Program-made: the position numbers and the translations under genes
Assembly: GCF_042242105.1 (NCBI RefSeq)
Contig: NC_092020.1
Location: forward strand, 2,221,001 to 2,285,000
Direction: 5' to 3'
Length of the DNA: 64,000 nucleotides
Source: Pempheris klunzingeri
Lineage: Eukaryota > Chordata > Actinopteri > Acropomatiformes > Pempheridae
Shown here: piece by piece, positions 1 through 11,522 of the stretch
Layout of the letters: every line of letters starts with the position of its first letter
Position numbering within the stretch: position 1 is the stretch's first letter
The notes under the pieces: model-generated
The model's input: the letters and a program-made list of their open reading frames with translations, nothing else
What the model was told of the DNA's origin: nothing
The model's database searches: none

Positions 1-858
1 GATTTTTTTGTGAGTGATGGCTGACATGCCCCACTGACTCGACCAGACAAATGATGAAAAATGAAATGTTATTTAAATAATCATTACCCTTTGCAGTAGT
101 AATATTTGTATGAGTCAGCTTTTAAGCAGTGTGATCATTTCAAGTTTTTATTCAACAAATATGGTCGAGTCCATAGCCTTTCTTACAAACAATGGAGGTC
201 TCTCACTTGTCTTAAAAAAAAAAAAAATCTCTTAATGAGATGGATGTCTGGTTGGTTCCTTGGAGAAATGTGCTGGCAGTCTGTCTGCAACTGGGCTGTA
301 GGTCAGTTTGGGAGTACAGTATTAATACAGGGTGAGTCAATCACGTGGTTCGCCGAATGTTTCGCAATTGGCCTTGCGCTGTTGCGTCTTTTGACGGTGC
401 ACGGCGGTAGGCCATCACCCCTGCTTTTATACGGCCAGCGGGCTACTTGGCAATTCTTTTCTGTTGTTCCTTACTCTGCCAAATCCAGCTTGATGCTCAG
501 GCCACACCTCAAGATGGTCATCTTTGGACCCGGCGCTGCTTACGCCGCTTGCACCGCTGGCTGAGCCTGGTAAACCTCTAAAAACTAATGTTACAACAGT
601 TAGACTTTTACTTAACTACTAAGTTGTCGTGGATGACAACTATTTGCTATTTTAAGTGATACCATTGCTACAAACCTTTGCTCCATATGAGAGGCTAAAT
701 GTTCTTTAATTGGGTTATTTTACTTTTAAGTTTTTCCAAGATTCCCTAACTTTTTATTTGATTAATAACCTCAAGTTAGAAGATTAATGACCTCAAGATA
801 GAGAAATAGTTTCACCTACGTCCATGTAACCTTTACTGAAAATCTTTGTTCTTTGCAG
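1..858 (+). other. 5' flank or intron upstream of gjb1 coding exon
   Basis: No protein-coding exon is supported here. A pyrimidine-rich stretch ending in CAG at 856-858 looks like a splice acceptor 14 bases before the gjb1 start codon. This is the usual layout for connexins: a non-coding first exon, then one coding exon. The part from about 330 to 570 is richer in G+C than its surroundings. It has a TATA-like string near 424-430 and a possible splice donor (GTAAAC) at 570, so a non-coding first exon could lie here, but this is weak. Confidence 0.4.
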
Positions 859-872
859 ACCTGGAGTCGAAA

Positions 873-1700
873 ATGAACTGGGGGACCTTTTATGCCGTGA
901 TCAGCGGCGTAAACAGGCACTCTACCGGCATCGGACGTGTTTGGCTCTCCGTCATCTTCATCTTCCGTATCCTGGTCCTGGTGGTTGCTGCTGAGAGCGT
1001 TTGGGGAGATGAGAAGTCCGGCTTCACCTGCAACACCCAGCAGCCCGGCTGCAACAGCGTCTGCTACGACCAGTTCTTCCCCATCTCGCACATCCGCCTG
1101 TGGGCGCTCCAGCTCATCCTGGTGTCCACCCCCGCCCTGCTGGTGGCCATGCATGTGGCCCACCGACGCCACATCGACAAGAAGCTCCTGAAGAGGTCGG
1201 GCCGCAGCAGCCCCAAGGAGCTGGAACACATCAAGAACCAGAAGTTTCAGATCACCGGAGCTCTGTGGTGGACTTACATGATCAGTATCATCTTCAGAAT
1301 AATCTTCGAGGTGGCTTTTCTCTACATCTTCTACTTGATCTACCCTGACTTTAAGATGGTGCGTTTGGTAAAGTGTGACTCGTACCCATGCCCCAACACA
1401 GTGGACTGTTTTGTGTCCAGACCCACAGAAAAGACCATATTTACTGTGTTCATGCTGGCAGTGTCTGGAGTGTGCGTGCTGCTTAACCTGGCTGAGGTGG
1501 TATACCTCGTAGCCAGGGCCTGCAAACGGTGCTTCGGGGGCTCTGACGAAGAGTCCAAAGTAGCTTGGATAAGCCAAAGATTGTCCTCTTATAGGCAAAA
1601 TGAAATCAATCAGCTGATAGCAGACCATTCTCTCAAGTCTAAGTTCACTGTGACCAAAAAGAACCCAAGTGAGAAGGGTGAAAGGTGTTCTGCTTTCTGA
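873..1700 (+). CDS. gjb1: Gap junction beta-1 protein (connexin 32 type)
   Basis: A 275-residue connexin, close to the 283 residues of human Cx32. Six such subunits form a hemichannel in the plasma membrane and two hemichannels dock to make a gap junction. Seen: an N-terminus starting [11 protein letters not shown]1 about 22-40; first extracellular loop with Cys53, Cys60 and Cys64 (C-x6-C-x3-C); a second loop with C-x4-C-x5-C followed by SRPTEKT; four membrane segments; and a C-terminal QNEINQL motif as in Cx32. The protein ends CSAF, comparable to the prenylated CSAC end of mammalian Cx32. The start was chosen at 873 because the nine upstream in-frame codons overlap the splice acceptor at 858 and lack family similarity. 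A second connexin follows on the same strand. Teleosts often have two gjb1 copies, and I cannot tell which this is. Confidence 0.95.
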   Translation: MNWGTFYAVISGVNRHSTGIGRVWLSVIFIFRILVLVVAAESVWGDEKSGFTCNTQQPGCNSVCYDQFFPISHIRLWALQLILVSTPALLVAMHVAHRRHIDKKLLKRSGRSSPKELEHIKNQKFQITGALWWTYMISIIFRIIFEVAFLYIFYLIYPDFKMVRLVKCDSYPCPNTVDCFVSRPTEKTIFTVFMLAVSGVCVLLNLAEVVYLVARACKRCFGGSDEESKVAWISQRLSSYRQNEINQLIADHSLKSKFTVTKKNPSEKGERCSAF

Positions 1701-1952
1701 GACCCAGCCTCTCCTGTTCCCTTTGAACTAATCTACAGTAATCACACATGTTCATGGAGCATGCTGCTCTGCATTAATGTTGCATATACTGTATATTTGA
1801 TCATTGTCAGCATACATATTTAGACCATTGATTTAAGTATCATTCAGCCAATCGCTTATTGATTCATCCGTTTTTTCTTTTTTCTTTATTGGTTTAACTA
1901 ACACTAGTTGCTGTCGGAACTTGTCTAAACTATTTGGAGCCAGTAGTGAAGG

Positions 1953-2385
1953 TTAAAGGACCATACCGGTGTTTTTGCATGTTTTAGCCCATTCACTACA
2001 TCGTAGCCGACGTAGAGCTAAAGCTCAAATCTATTTGTTAGATTTAGATACAGTTCGAATTATGGATTTGTTTGGAAATCCTGCTGGTGTGGTAGGTTGG
2101 TGTGCTGGTTAGCTTCCACGCAGCTGTATTTACAAATTCTGATGTATGAAAGTCATCCCCAGCAAGAAAACATTCATTTGAAAAGGATGACAGGTTCACC
2201 TAGTTAAGAAAGTTATATCAAGTCTTGATTAATCAATTTTCATGCTTTACTTCAGTTAAAGGAAACGGGCAGCTTTCATTAAACATAAAACATTAAAAAC
2301 TAAAAAAGCTTTGAAATCTATCCAGTTTTATTTAGTTTTAGCCAAATCAGCCAAAATGTGCAAAAACACCGGTATGGTCCTTTAA
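1953..2385. mobile_element. MITE with 27-bp perfect terminal inverted repeats
   Basis: The sequence starting TTAAAGGACCATACCGGTG at 1953 reappears as its reverse complement ending at 2385. The first 27 bases of the two ends match exactly and similarity continues a little further inward. The element is about 433 bp with no coding capacity. TTAA at both borders suggests a piggyBac-type target, but because TTAA is palindromic a TA target (Tc1/mariner) fits equally well. It lies between the gjb1 stop codon and the best poly(A) signal, so it is probably in the 3' UTR. Confidence 0.85.
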
Positions 2386-3122
2386 TGGAGCAACGATTAC
2401 CGTAGAGAGTAAAATGCTGGATAGAAAGTGAACTTTTTATCAGTTATATTGTTAATGTGTAATGTGTCTATATTTAATTCCAGTCTAAGTTAAAGCTAGG
2501 TAATGTAATATTTACTTCAAGCCAATAACAGTATGCTTGGATTTTATTGGGCAGTTTTAGTTATTTCATTCATTTATTTATTATCTATATGTAAAGGCTA
2601 ATGGGGCGGCGGGGCGGGGGGGATTTTACTAAACTTGTCAGACAGCTGTAACTACTATTTAAATTAGCACAATGCTATGGAAGTAGGCTAATATCTGGGT
2701 TGGTGCTAGAAAACCAAAGAAGGTTTTGGAACTGTACATATGAATTCACTTGTGAATACTGCCTACTTCCTTCATTGTAGCTTCTGTTTGAGGTGATGCT
2801 TTTTGTTTCCGAAAAATGTTTGAGTTTGACCTACTTTTTAACAAAGACCTATCACTGTCTGCACTTGCTTTCTTTAATATTACCTTGCGTTGTGTTTAAT
2901 TCAGTATCTCTCATCCTAGTCCTGAAAATTTAATGTCCTATACGCTGGTATCTGTTTATACAACTGTTCTATTATAAAGTTCTTCACGTTGTAGTGCATT
3001 CAAAAACCCTAGTGTTGACATTTATGCCCAAATGTACATATATCAATTCACATCCGGGTAAACAATCCAGTAAATATGTAATATGGGTTGAAACTATATG
3101 TGTACATTATGTAATATAAAGA

Positions 3123-3128
3123 AATAAA
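3123..3128 (+). promoter_or_regulatory. Candidate poly(A) signal AATAAA for gjb1
   Basis: A canonical AATAAA lies 1.4 kb after the gjb1 stop codon. It would give a long 3' UTR that contains the MITE at 1953-2385. No earlier AATAAA was noticed on this strand after the stop. Transcript data were not available. Confidence 0.45.
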
Positions 3129-4649
3129 CTGTCTGATAATTTGACGTCATTTGTTATTTGGCAGACTTGTTTGTTCTATCGGGTTTCTTTCGTACCAAAA
3201 TAATGAGATCTGTCGAAGGACGGTAGTGATCACATAGACAGTATTTTCCTTTTGAACACTTAAAGGCTGACGTGTTGAAACTGTCACTATGATTTGTAAC
3301 TCGATGCAAATGGCCACTCATCTCCAAATCATCCCACCCCCCCATGATAGGAGAGACCCTTGTGCTATATTTAGACCCCCAGAAGCACTTGTGTGCAGAC
3401 AGACTTAGCAGACAACATCATTGGCCAGCTGCCCTGTCACTCACTGTAACAAGCGAGTGAAGGGGCTTTAATAGTTTACATTAGAGAGTGTGTCCTGTGC
3501 CAAATTTAACCATGGAGGGGGGAGGGTGGGGGTTGAGAGAGGGCAGGCCGGACATGGTCGAGAGTGCGTCCAGCAGGTTACGTGTGTGTGTTGTGGTCAG
3601 TGGAAGACCCCGGGGCCGGGATCCTGATTCCTGCCCGAGCTGTACTTGAAAACAAAAGACAGGGCAAGTGAGTTTGTCGGTGCGGAACAGAGGTTGTGGC
3701 CAGCACAAGTCCACTTTTCCTGTCCATTCAAGGGCATTGCTGGGGGGCCCGAAGACCAGCTCTGCACTGAGGCCTGTCAGTGAAGCAGGCGGCCTCATGG
3801 ACCCTCGAAGACCAGCAGGGCTTCACCACACGGGATGTATAAGCTGACAAGGTGGGTTCATCCGTAAATGTGATTCTATGTGATTACTTGTGAACTTAAA
3901 CCTTAACTTTCTGACACATTGTGGTCAAAGGCTGCCGTTTGTTTACAGTCTGTCTTGTATGAGAACACAATGTTAGGAGATGCAGGTTTTCTCTTGAGAA
4001 AACCACCATCTTTTTCTAATAATGTTCATTATATTATTATCTTACATCGTGTGAGGGGTTTGATATTGAGAGCGTAATAACATTTTAGCAGTTATCAGAA
4101 TTCCTTCTCCCTCACAGTAACATACCGTGAATTTGCTGCCGTGCTACTGTGCAGCACATTCATCAGAAGGAGAATATATTTATAACATTATGTGTTGCCA
4201 GAGCTGACAGTACTGGCATTACTCAACTGTCTCTGATTCACACTTCCACCACATCTGTCTGGTGTTTGATTTCACCGCGCGTAGATCATGTTGCTGCGGC
4301 TCGGGCCATGAAGGCCAGGAGCCGCAGAATCATGACTGGAACCTTCATGCCTTCCCTCCTGTCCACACTTGCCAAATATATACCCTCCTAAAGTAAATAT
4401 AATCCTGCCTGCGTCCACGTGGAAAAGGCCACTACCTGCTACCAGCAGCAGAGTCTCCCACTCGAGTAGCAGCTTGGCTCCCAAGAGACTCAATTGGTGT
4501 GAGCTCTGCTGAAGACGTATTAAGAGAGTTTGTAGCCATCAGGAACACCAAGGCTTATTTTAACCTCTAGATTAGTTTTATTTTAGTCTTTTCATATTTT
4601 TTTTGTTTGTGGACAAGTCTATACACTTTGGTTGTTTTTGTACCTCCAG
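3129..4649 (+). other. Spacer, probably including intron 1 of the alpha connexin
   Basis: No coding exon is supported. Short open frames on both strands lack domains and splice context. A pyrimidine-rich tract ending CCAG at 4646-4649 is a plausible splice acceptor 24 bases before the alpha-connexin start. Part of this stretch is therefore probably the intron after a non-coding first exon that I could not place. Confidence 0.35.
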
Positions 4650-4673
4650 CCCCAGATCTGAGCTCACACAGCC

Positions 4674-5753
4674 ATGGGGGACTGGAACCTGCTGGGAAAG
4701 CTTTTAGAAAAAGCCCAGGAGCACTCTACCGTGGTGGGGAAGGTGTGGCTCACCGTCCTGTTCATCTTCCGGATCCTGATACTGAGTGCTGCGACAGAGA
4801 AGGTGTGGGGCGACGAGCAGTCGGGCTTCACTTGTGACACCAAGCAGCCTGGTTGTGAGAACGTGTGCTATGACATCACTTTCCCCATCTCCCACGTCCG
4901 CTTTTGGGTGCTGCAGATCATCTTTGTGTCCACGCCCACGTTGATCTACCTGGGACACATACTCCATCTGGTGCGGATGGAGGACAAGCAGAAAGCCAAG
5001 GATCACGCACATCATTCAGACAAGCAGGCCCTTATTGCGGACGCTAAGCACAAAAAGGCTCTGGTGAGGGACGATAAAGGGCGAGTGCGCCTGCAGGGGG
5101 AGCTCTTGCGCACGTATGTCTTCAATGTGGTCTTTAAGACTCTGTTTGAGGTGGGCTTTATTGTGGCTCAATACCTCTTGTATGGCTTTGAGCTCAAGCC
5201 CATGTACACATGTGACAGACCACCCTGCCCCAATGTGGTAAACTGCTACATATCCCGCCCCACGGAGAAAACTATCTTCATCATCTTCATGCTGGGGGTG
5301 GCCAGCGTGTCTCTGCTCCTCAACCTCGTAGAGGTCTACCACCTGGGCTTCACTAAGTGCCGGCAGGGCATCACCTTCAGGAGAGGTCAAAAGTCCTCTG
5401 AGTGTAACCCCGAGGAGCCCAACGAGGCCCCTGTGCCGTTTGCGCCGAGTTACGACGACTACTTCCACGGGCACCACCAAGTCCAGCCGGCCTACCCGCC
5501 CGTGCCCGGCTACAACCTCTCCCCTTTGTCTGACGGCACGGACTCGTCCTTCCACCCTTACCACAGCAAGGCGGCCTACAAACAGAATAAGGACAACTTG
5601 GCGGTGGAAAGGAGCAGCAGCAAGCCAGAGGAATGTGACCTGAAAGGAAAGAAGGGAGCAGGATCAGCCCCTGGGTCACCTACGCAGGCCAGGCCTGGCC
5701 GCAGTGCCAAGCACAGCAACAACAAGACTAGAATAGACGATCTGAAGATATGA
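4674..5753 (+). CDS. Alpha-type connexin, Cx46/GJA3- or Cx39.9/gja2-like
   Basis: A 359-residue gap junction subunit. It starts [12 protein letters not shown], the alpha-connexin N-terminus. TM1 (about 23-40) reads [13 protein letters not shown]. The first loop has Cys54, Cys61 and Cys65. A charged cytoplasmic loop (about 100-142) contains [11 protein letters not shown]. The second loop has C-x4-C-x5-C, then [14 protein letters not shown]. The LLRTYVF...FKTLFEVGF stretch and the YGFELKPMY stretch resemble GJA3 more than GJA1. The cytoplasmic tail (from about residue 232) is rich in Pro, Tyr and Ser. It ends in a basic run and IDDLKI, comparable with the PEDLAI, PDDLEI or SDDLTV ends of other alpha connexins, which in Cx43 bind PDZ proteins. 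GJA3 proteins are usually longer, so a ~40 kDa fish paralogue such as Cx39.9 fits better. A tree is needed for the symbol. ATG context is ACAGCCATGG. Confidence 0.93.
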   Translation: MGDWNLLGKLLEKAQEHSTVVGKVWLTVLFIFRILILSAATEKVWGDEQSGFTCDTKQPGCENVCYDITFPISHVRFWVLQIIFVSTPTLIYLGHILHLVRMEDKQKAKDHAHHSDKQALIADAKHKKALVRDDKGRVRLQGELLRTYVFNVVFKTLFEVGFIVAQYLLYGFELKPMYTCDRPPCPNVVNCYISRPTEKTIFIIFMLGVASVSLLLNLVEVYHLGFTKCRQGITFRRGQKSSECNPEEPNEAPVPFAPSYDDYFHGHHQVQPAYPPVPGYNLSPLSDGTDSSFHPYHSKAAYKQNKDNLAVERSSSKPEECDLKGKKGAGSAPGSPTQARPGRSAKHSNNKTRIDDLKI

Positions 5754-6681
5754 GGAGGTTTATGTTTCTCTGAGGGGTCTTAAATTGCTGTGAGGGGATC
5801 GTATGTTGTTTGGAAGCATTCAAACATGCTGAACTGAGTCCTCTCTTTAAGATCGCACTGGTTTTACTCATTCCAACTTAGAAGGGAGTGACATTTATAG
5901 GGCACACGGGGAAGCTGCACTTGTACAGTAATGTGTAAAGATTGATGCGGTTCAATAATCACATTTCTAATTAACTTAGACCTCCACTGACCCATAGCTG
6001 CTTTTTTTTCCATTTAAAAAACTTAATTGGATTTCACATTAGCCTTTAGCATTATGGTATGCCATTTGTGGCAACACACATCTGTTGCCTGTTTTGGGTT
6101 TGTCTTTTATTGATTTGTGTATGGTGTGAATCTTTCCACTATTCACTATTGTCACTGAGAAAAATCACAAAAACAAAATTAACAAAAGCAACCATCTGCT
6201 CAGGGTTTACATTCAGCGTATCTGCTTTTTTTTCTATGAGTGACGAATGTGAATTAACCCAACTCCATGTATAAAGTTGCTCAAACTTTGGGAACAGAAT
6301 CCAGGGCAGAAACTTGCTCGGCGCTGCTCTGACCTCATTTGAGGAAATCAGATAGGGTGAATAGTTAAATTTAACTTCCTTTTAACTGTTTTGAGGTCAC
6401 CATCAAGCATAGTTCACTTGCTTAGACTTGAAGAGAGAAGTTGTGCAATACCTGACAACACATGGGACACTGGAAATACTGTACGTAGTTCCAGGACATG
6501 CCTCAGATGAAACTGCACTGGTCTCAGGAGTTCCCACATTTGTTCTCTCTCTTTTTATAGCAAAAGCCAGCATGTACAATCATGAGCACATTGTCTTGTT
6601 TATCCTTGTTTATATCTGTGTTTGTGTCGTTTGTTTTTCTGTAAAGCACTTGGTGACAACCATATTTGTAAAACCGCTTCA

Positions 6682-6687
6682 AATAAA
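6682..6687 (+). promoter_or_regulatory. Candidate poly(A) signal AATAAA for the alpha connexin
   Basis: AATAAA lies 929 bases after the stop codon and is the first one noticed. The bases just before it (about 6640-6690, with GTAAAGCACTTGGTGAC) also resemble the 3' tails of some LINE/SINE repeats. The signal may therefore have been brought in by an old retroelement. Confidence 0.45.
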
Positions 6688-9600
6688 TCTGTCTTAAGTT
6701 TGCAAATTATGATTTCAAGTCTCTTTCAGAAAAGGGGAACCATTTCACTTGAACATGTGTTACAGCTGTTAGTCCATAATCTTGAAACAAATAAATCAAG
6801 ATAAACTAAGAAATGACAATATTTGTAATGTCTAGTTTCTACACGCAGTGTCTCTAACGTATTATATATAGTGTAGCTCTGCAGCCATGCTTCTTTGAAA
6901 CACTGAATCTCTGAAATGAGGGTGTAGTTTGAGTCATTACTGTCTCCACACAAACATTTCAACCTGTAAAAACTGACGTGCTTGAGCGGGAATAAACATG
7001 TCATGTGTAAAGTATTTGCTGTCCGGGCATCCCACATGTGCACATCTTAAACTCGTCTCTGCCAGTAAAGCACGGCACACAGACACCTTCTGGTATGGAA
7101 ATGTTAAAATAATGACATAGCACAGTAATGACAAAGAGGCTCTCTCATACCTTTTGACTGGTGCGTCAATGCTCGATAAGTCAAGGGAAGAACAAATATC
7201 TTTACTTAAACGTATTAAAAACAAACGAATGCAATTTCTGCGGGGGAAAAAGGGCTCAGCTGTAAATGTGAATTATGACTGAGTTTAGTCTGGGCAGAGT
7301 GTTCTCTGCTTTAGTGTGTTGTGGTGCCAGAAACAATATGGACAAAACAGTGAGGAGTGTTATTTATGATGTATGGCTCCATAAATCAGTAAGAAAACCA
7401 GAATAGTGTCTGATTCTAAAAATGTCACATCTACTTTTACAAATGAAAATAAAACAGGAAGGTTACTCAAAGTTATTTTGAGACATAAATCATCTTGAAA
7501 TATAATAAAATTATTATCTCTGAGAAAAGGGTCGCATGTGAAACGCTGACAGATGAACAGATATGAGTTATGGGCATAGATGGATATCCAGCACTTTGAA
7601 ATGAAATCCTTTTTAGTGCAAGGCCAACATTTTCAATTGTAGGTGCATCAGAGGGTCAGAGCATCATATCATAAGTCGTTGTGTAGCACATTTTATGAAA
7701 GCATAGAGCATATTTCAATAAACCATGTATAGATACAAATGTTAAGTCTGCACACAGTCGACTGAATCACAGTTAAAGTCGGCGATTTCTTAAAATTAGA
7801 TTTTTTTTTTTTAATATAAACTACATTATGTCTCACTTAACAGGAAGGCCCTCACCAGTGTTATTCATATTTCCTTTGGATGCTCTCCTTGAAGAGAAAA
7901 ATTGTAACACCCCCCCCACAAATACAAACGATGAAACACTATATTGATAAAAATTAATTTTGCCTCTTACTCAAATAATAATTTTCACACAGCCACCAAC
8001 CTGCACATCAGGAGTAGGATTAGCAAAGGCGATGTCGAACACAACAAAATGATGCGGCAGTACTGAGTATTCCAGCCATCATGTATTTCTTAACCTAGAG
8101 CTGTCAGTGACACTTTAAGTGACACATTTCATTTGTTATGAAGTGAAGGTGGGACCTGCAGTGACAAATCACGTGCTCTCTGGACAGATCATCCTCAGTC
8201 ACTAAACACCTTCCTGTATTGCCTTGGACTACCCTTGGAACACAGTTAACCTCCCCCATTTCTCAACCCTCACCCACCCCCCTAATAATTTTTGTATAGT
8301 CCCTAAAAACTGGGAAAAACACCGCAGCAAAAACACTTACACAAATAAAACACAATTAAAGCAATGCTTTTATAGTCTATGGTGCTGAACTAAAGATACA
8401 CTTCAATATGCAGTGTGGTATCTTTAATTGTAGGCCATCAAAAGAATACATTCAGTTTCAACAGATCTTCATAAAAAATCTAACCAATCACTGCATACTT
8501 TATGTTTACACCTCTATATGCCGTGACAGATATTTTACATGGTTGGGATAATTGTAATGTAATTTAATGTCCTGGTGCTGTTGTTTCTTCTCTGCTCAGG
8601 AAAGTAATTATATTAAGCAGAGTTCCATGGGAAATAACAGCACAGACTAACTCAATAAAGCGCTGCCTTCGTTATTTTTAATGGCGGATATAATTTTATG
8701 TCTCTAGATGAGTTATTCCATCACTTTATTTTGTTTCTTCCCCGTGGTGCCTTCACATTGTTGTCCACCAGCTGTAGCACAGTGCTCTACTGCCCTCTCC
8801 CTTCACTTTTACTGAAACACTGACATGCAGCTTATCTTTTTGGTTCCATTTACATCTTAATGGTAAATATCTAAGTATAGCCAGCAGCTGTTATGATGCA
8901 TTCCTATACCGTTCCTATCTGTCTGATCTGTTAAATGAGGCCATGCGCGTACAAAGAGTCAGAGCTGATTGTGGATTATATTCTAGGACAGGCAGCACAC
9001 ACAGAATAAAATCATCAAGGAGTGATGCTGTAGTGTTTTAATTAAATCCCAGACTCAAGTAAGTGTTCAGCGCTCTTTGGCCTGTTTTTCTTCACACTGA
9101 CACCATGCACCCAACCTGCTAATGTGTGATAAATGACAAAGCGCCAGAAGCAAAGCCTGCCCTTGCACCAACTTTGTGTTGCTGCAAGGGTAAGCTTATG
9201 AAATATCAGCCAAAAGGAAAACAGGGCTTCTGATGTTTGCTGACTGAATCAGTCTGATTGCTTGCAGGCCTGTCACCTCATCACAAACACCAGCCTTGTT
9301 AAACTCAACGCAGACGGCGCAGCTCCGACACCAAGCTCTGCAGAATACAATGTGGGAGCAATAGAGACTCACACAGCACACAGAAAATGAACGGAAATCA
9401 GCTGCTCACATGGTTTCTGAGGCAGAAAACGTCATTATGGCTTGGCATCTGTCAGTTCATGTCTTAGCTCCCATGTTGCCTGGTCTGTGGGAACATAGTG
9501 ATTGTTTGCTGCCACCATGTGACAGCTGATACACCCTGCAAACGTCGATAAAGAAACTCATTAACGTTTGAGAAACTGCAGACTTTTGCTGTTATGGCGA

Positions 9601-10505
9601 CTTAATTGATTCTTTTCACGACAATCAATTAGGCCTGGAAAAAAAAATCAGGGTAATCAATTAAGAAAGAGATTTTTTTCCCTCTGTGCACTCAAAATAA
9701 AATGTCTTTATATGCATTCTGTTTAAAAAGAAGATTAATGAGATCATAAATTTTTAATGGTTTTTGTGAAAGCATTTTGTTTTAGCATGTCAGGCTTGTT
9801 ACTACTGTGACAGTATTTGTGACAGTACTTGCTTCTGGGATAAATACTATAACCAATGTATCTATTGATGACAAACAGCCACACAAAGACTACATACTGG
9901 CGGTCTGTGCTTTCCAACGGAAGCTCTGATTTTGACCTAGCAGGAATAAAATTAAGCTGACATTTCTCAGGAAAAAAAGCCCCTCAGTAAATAAATGTGC
10001 ACAAACATGCATCTCAGTGCACACATTCTGGTTTGATGTCACTTACACAACAGATGGTAGGGGAAGTCACGGCCACTTGTGTGATACGGCTTGTTTATCA
10101 CGCGCACAGACCACATTTAAAAAAAAAATCTTCAAGTATCTTCTCAAACAAAACAAGAAATCTTGATATTTTTGATGTGGCAGGCTTAAAACACTGATTT
10201 TAATCTAGAACCTTAGAGTGCCTATTATACTATCATATACATTTTAAAAAGATGGCATGAAGGAGACTTTAAGGCCATCTACATCCATCTTTACATCTAC
10301 ATGAAAACACATTTTCTTTGCACAATATTTTGTCTAAATCATTAGATTACTGCAAGCTTCATAGGGAATAACTACAGTTATACATTGTGCAAGCATTTCA
10401 TGCACAATAAGAAACTATCTCAGCAAAATCAAAAATCTGCTTTGTTTTAGTGAAACGCAACCGTTAATAATGTGTGAAACAGCTGCAAAGTTACAATCTT
10501 CCAAA
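6688..10505. other. Intergenic region between convergent genes
   Basis: AT-rich spacer between the + strand connexin pair and the 3' end of vma21 on the - strand. Short open frames occur, but none has a recognisable domain, codon pattern or splice context. I see no RNA gene and no intact transposon. Confidence 0.5.
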
Positions 10506-10511
10506 TTTATT
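10506..10511 (-). promoter_or_regulatory. Candidate poly(A) signal (AATAAA on -) for vma21
   Basis: TTTATT on the + strand reads AATAAA on the - strand, about 870 bases beyond the vma21 stop codon. Human VMA21 also has a long 3' UTR. The intervening 10512-11379 holds GT-rich DNA near 10936-10962 and A-rich tracts near 11105-11170, with no gene. Confidence 0.35.
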
Positions 10512-11379
10512 TGAGCAAGTCAACACTCATCTGCATCACAGCGACTTCATGTACACCTACATCCTGATATCACCAAACATCTTCCATACAAAACATTCCT
10601 TTAAATACAGCTCGATCTTGCTTTTCTAATTCAAAGTTCCAAAATATCACTGAACTACAGTTCACAAACACTTAAAAACAGAGAGAAACACACTCGTTTA
10701 CGAGGACAAAACGGATGAGTCTGATTATTTTAAGGACAGGACATCATGAAGATTTTGATCCAAAATATAGCCTGAAAGTTAAGCATGTTATGGATTTATA
10801 TTGAAGTTAAAGAATCATCTTTAAATGGACGCAGATAAGAAGGGAAATTTGAGGACAGAATGATCAATTTGGTCACAGAAACTCTCACAGATGTATTTCG
10901 AAAACAAATCCTTCATACATACACAAGTACATAGAGTGTGTGTGCATGTGTGTGCATGTGTTGCATACGCACGCATCATCCGAAACCCAAGATGTTTTCC
11001 TACATGACGAAGGGACTTAGAGCACTTAGCCAAATGGCAGCTTATAACAAAGCCTCTTAAAAATAAGGGCCATCCTCCATCCACAAAAGTGACATTTTCA
11101 GAGAACAAAAAAAAGTCAAAAAGCGGGCCTGCTGAGGCTGGTGAAAAAAAAACAACAAAAAAAACACACCCAACAGCCTCCACTCCCCCATGCCAGGGAA
11201 CAACAATGTTGTTTTTTTGCTTTAACCTTGTGTTAAAGCCTAAGCGCATACCAGATCCCCTAACAGACTGGTTGGTAGATGGTGCCATGTTTGGTGCTGG
11301 AGCCCATGGTTGGGGGGCTGTGGATCCGTGCCCGTGCCTGTCCGTCTCCTCCAGCCTTACGAGCTGATAAGGACGTGCC

Positions 11380-11522
11380 TTAATCGTGTTTGCCCTTCCC
11401 TTTAGGCGTCGTGCCTTCGTTCCAGGCCACATAAACAAACAAAGCCAAAACCACATGCACAGCGAGCACTGCGACAATGGCCGCGTAGAAGTAGCTGTCA
11501 GAGCTCGACATCTTCATCGAAC
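11380..11522 (-). CDS. vma21: vma21 coding exon 3
   Basis: The acceptor is TTTCCCAG|GTTCG. It encodes GSMKMSSSDSYFYAAI, the second membrane helix, VAWNEG and the lysine-rich end, then TAA. The intron between exons 2 and 3 (11523-12400) holds no other gene. Confidence 0.93.

Noticed and set aside
106..564. 152-residue open frame upstream of gjb1
   Set aside because: No domain, low complexity at its A-rich part, and it sits where a non-coding exon or promoter is expected.
816..1628. 270-residue open frame antisense to gjb1
   Set aside because: It mirrors the constrained connexin coding frame on the other strand; no similarity of its own.
5016..5564. 182-residue open frame antisense to the alpha connexin
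   Set aside because: Shadow of the real coding frame.
10821..11477. 218-residue open frame on - overlapping vma21 exon 3
   Set aside because: Out of frame with the real exon and composed mainly of UTR sequence.
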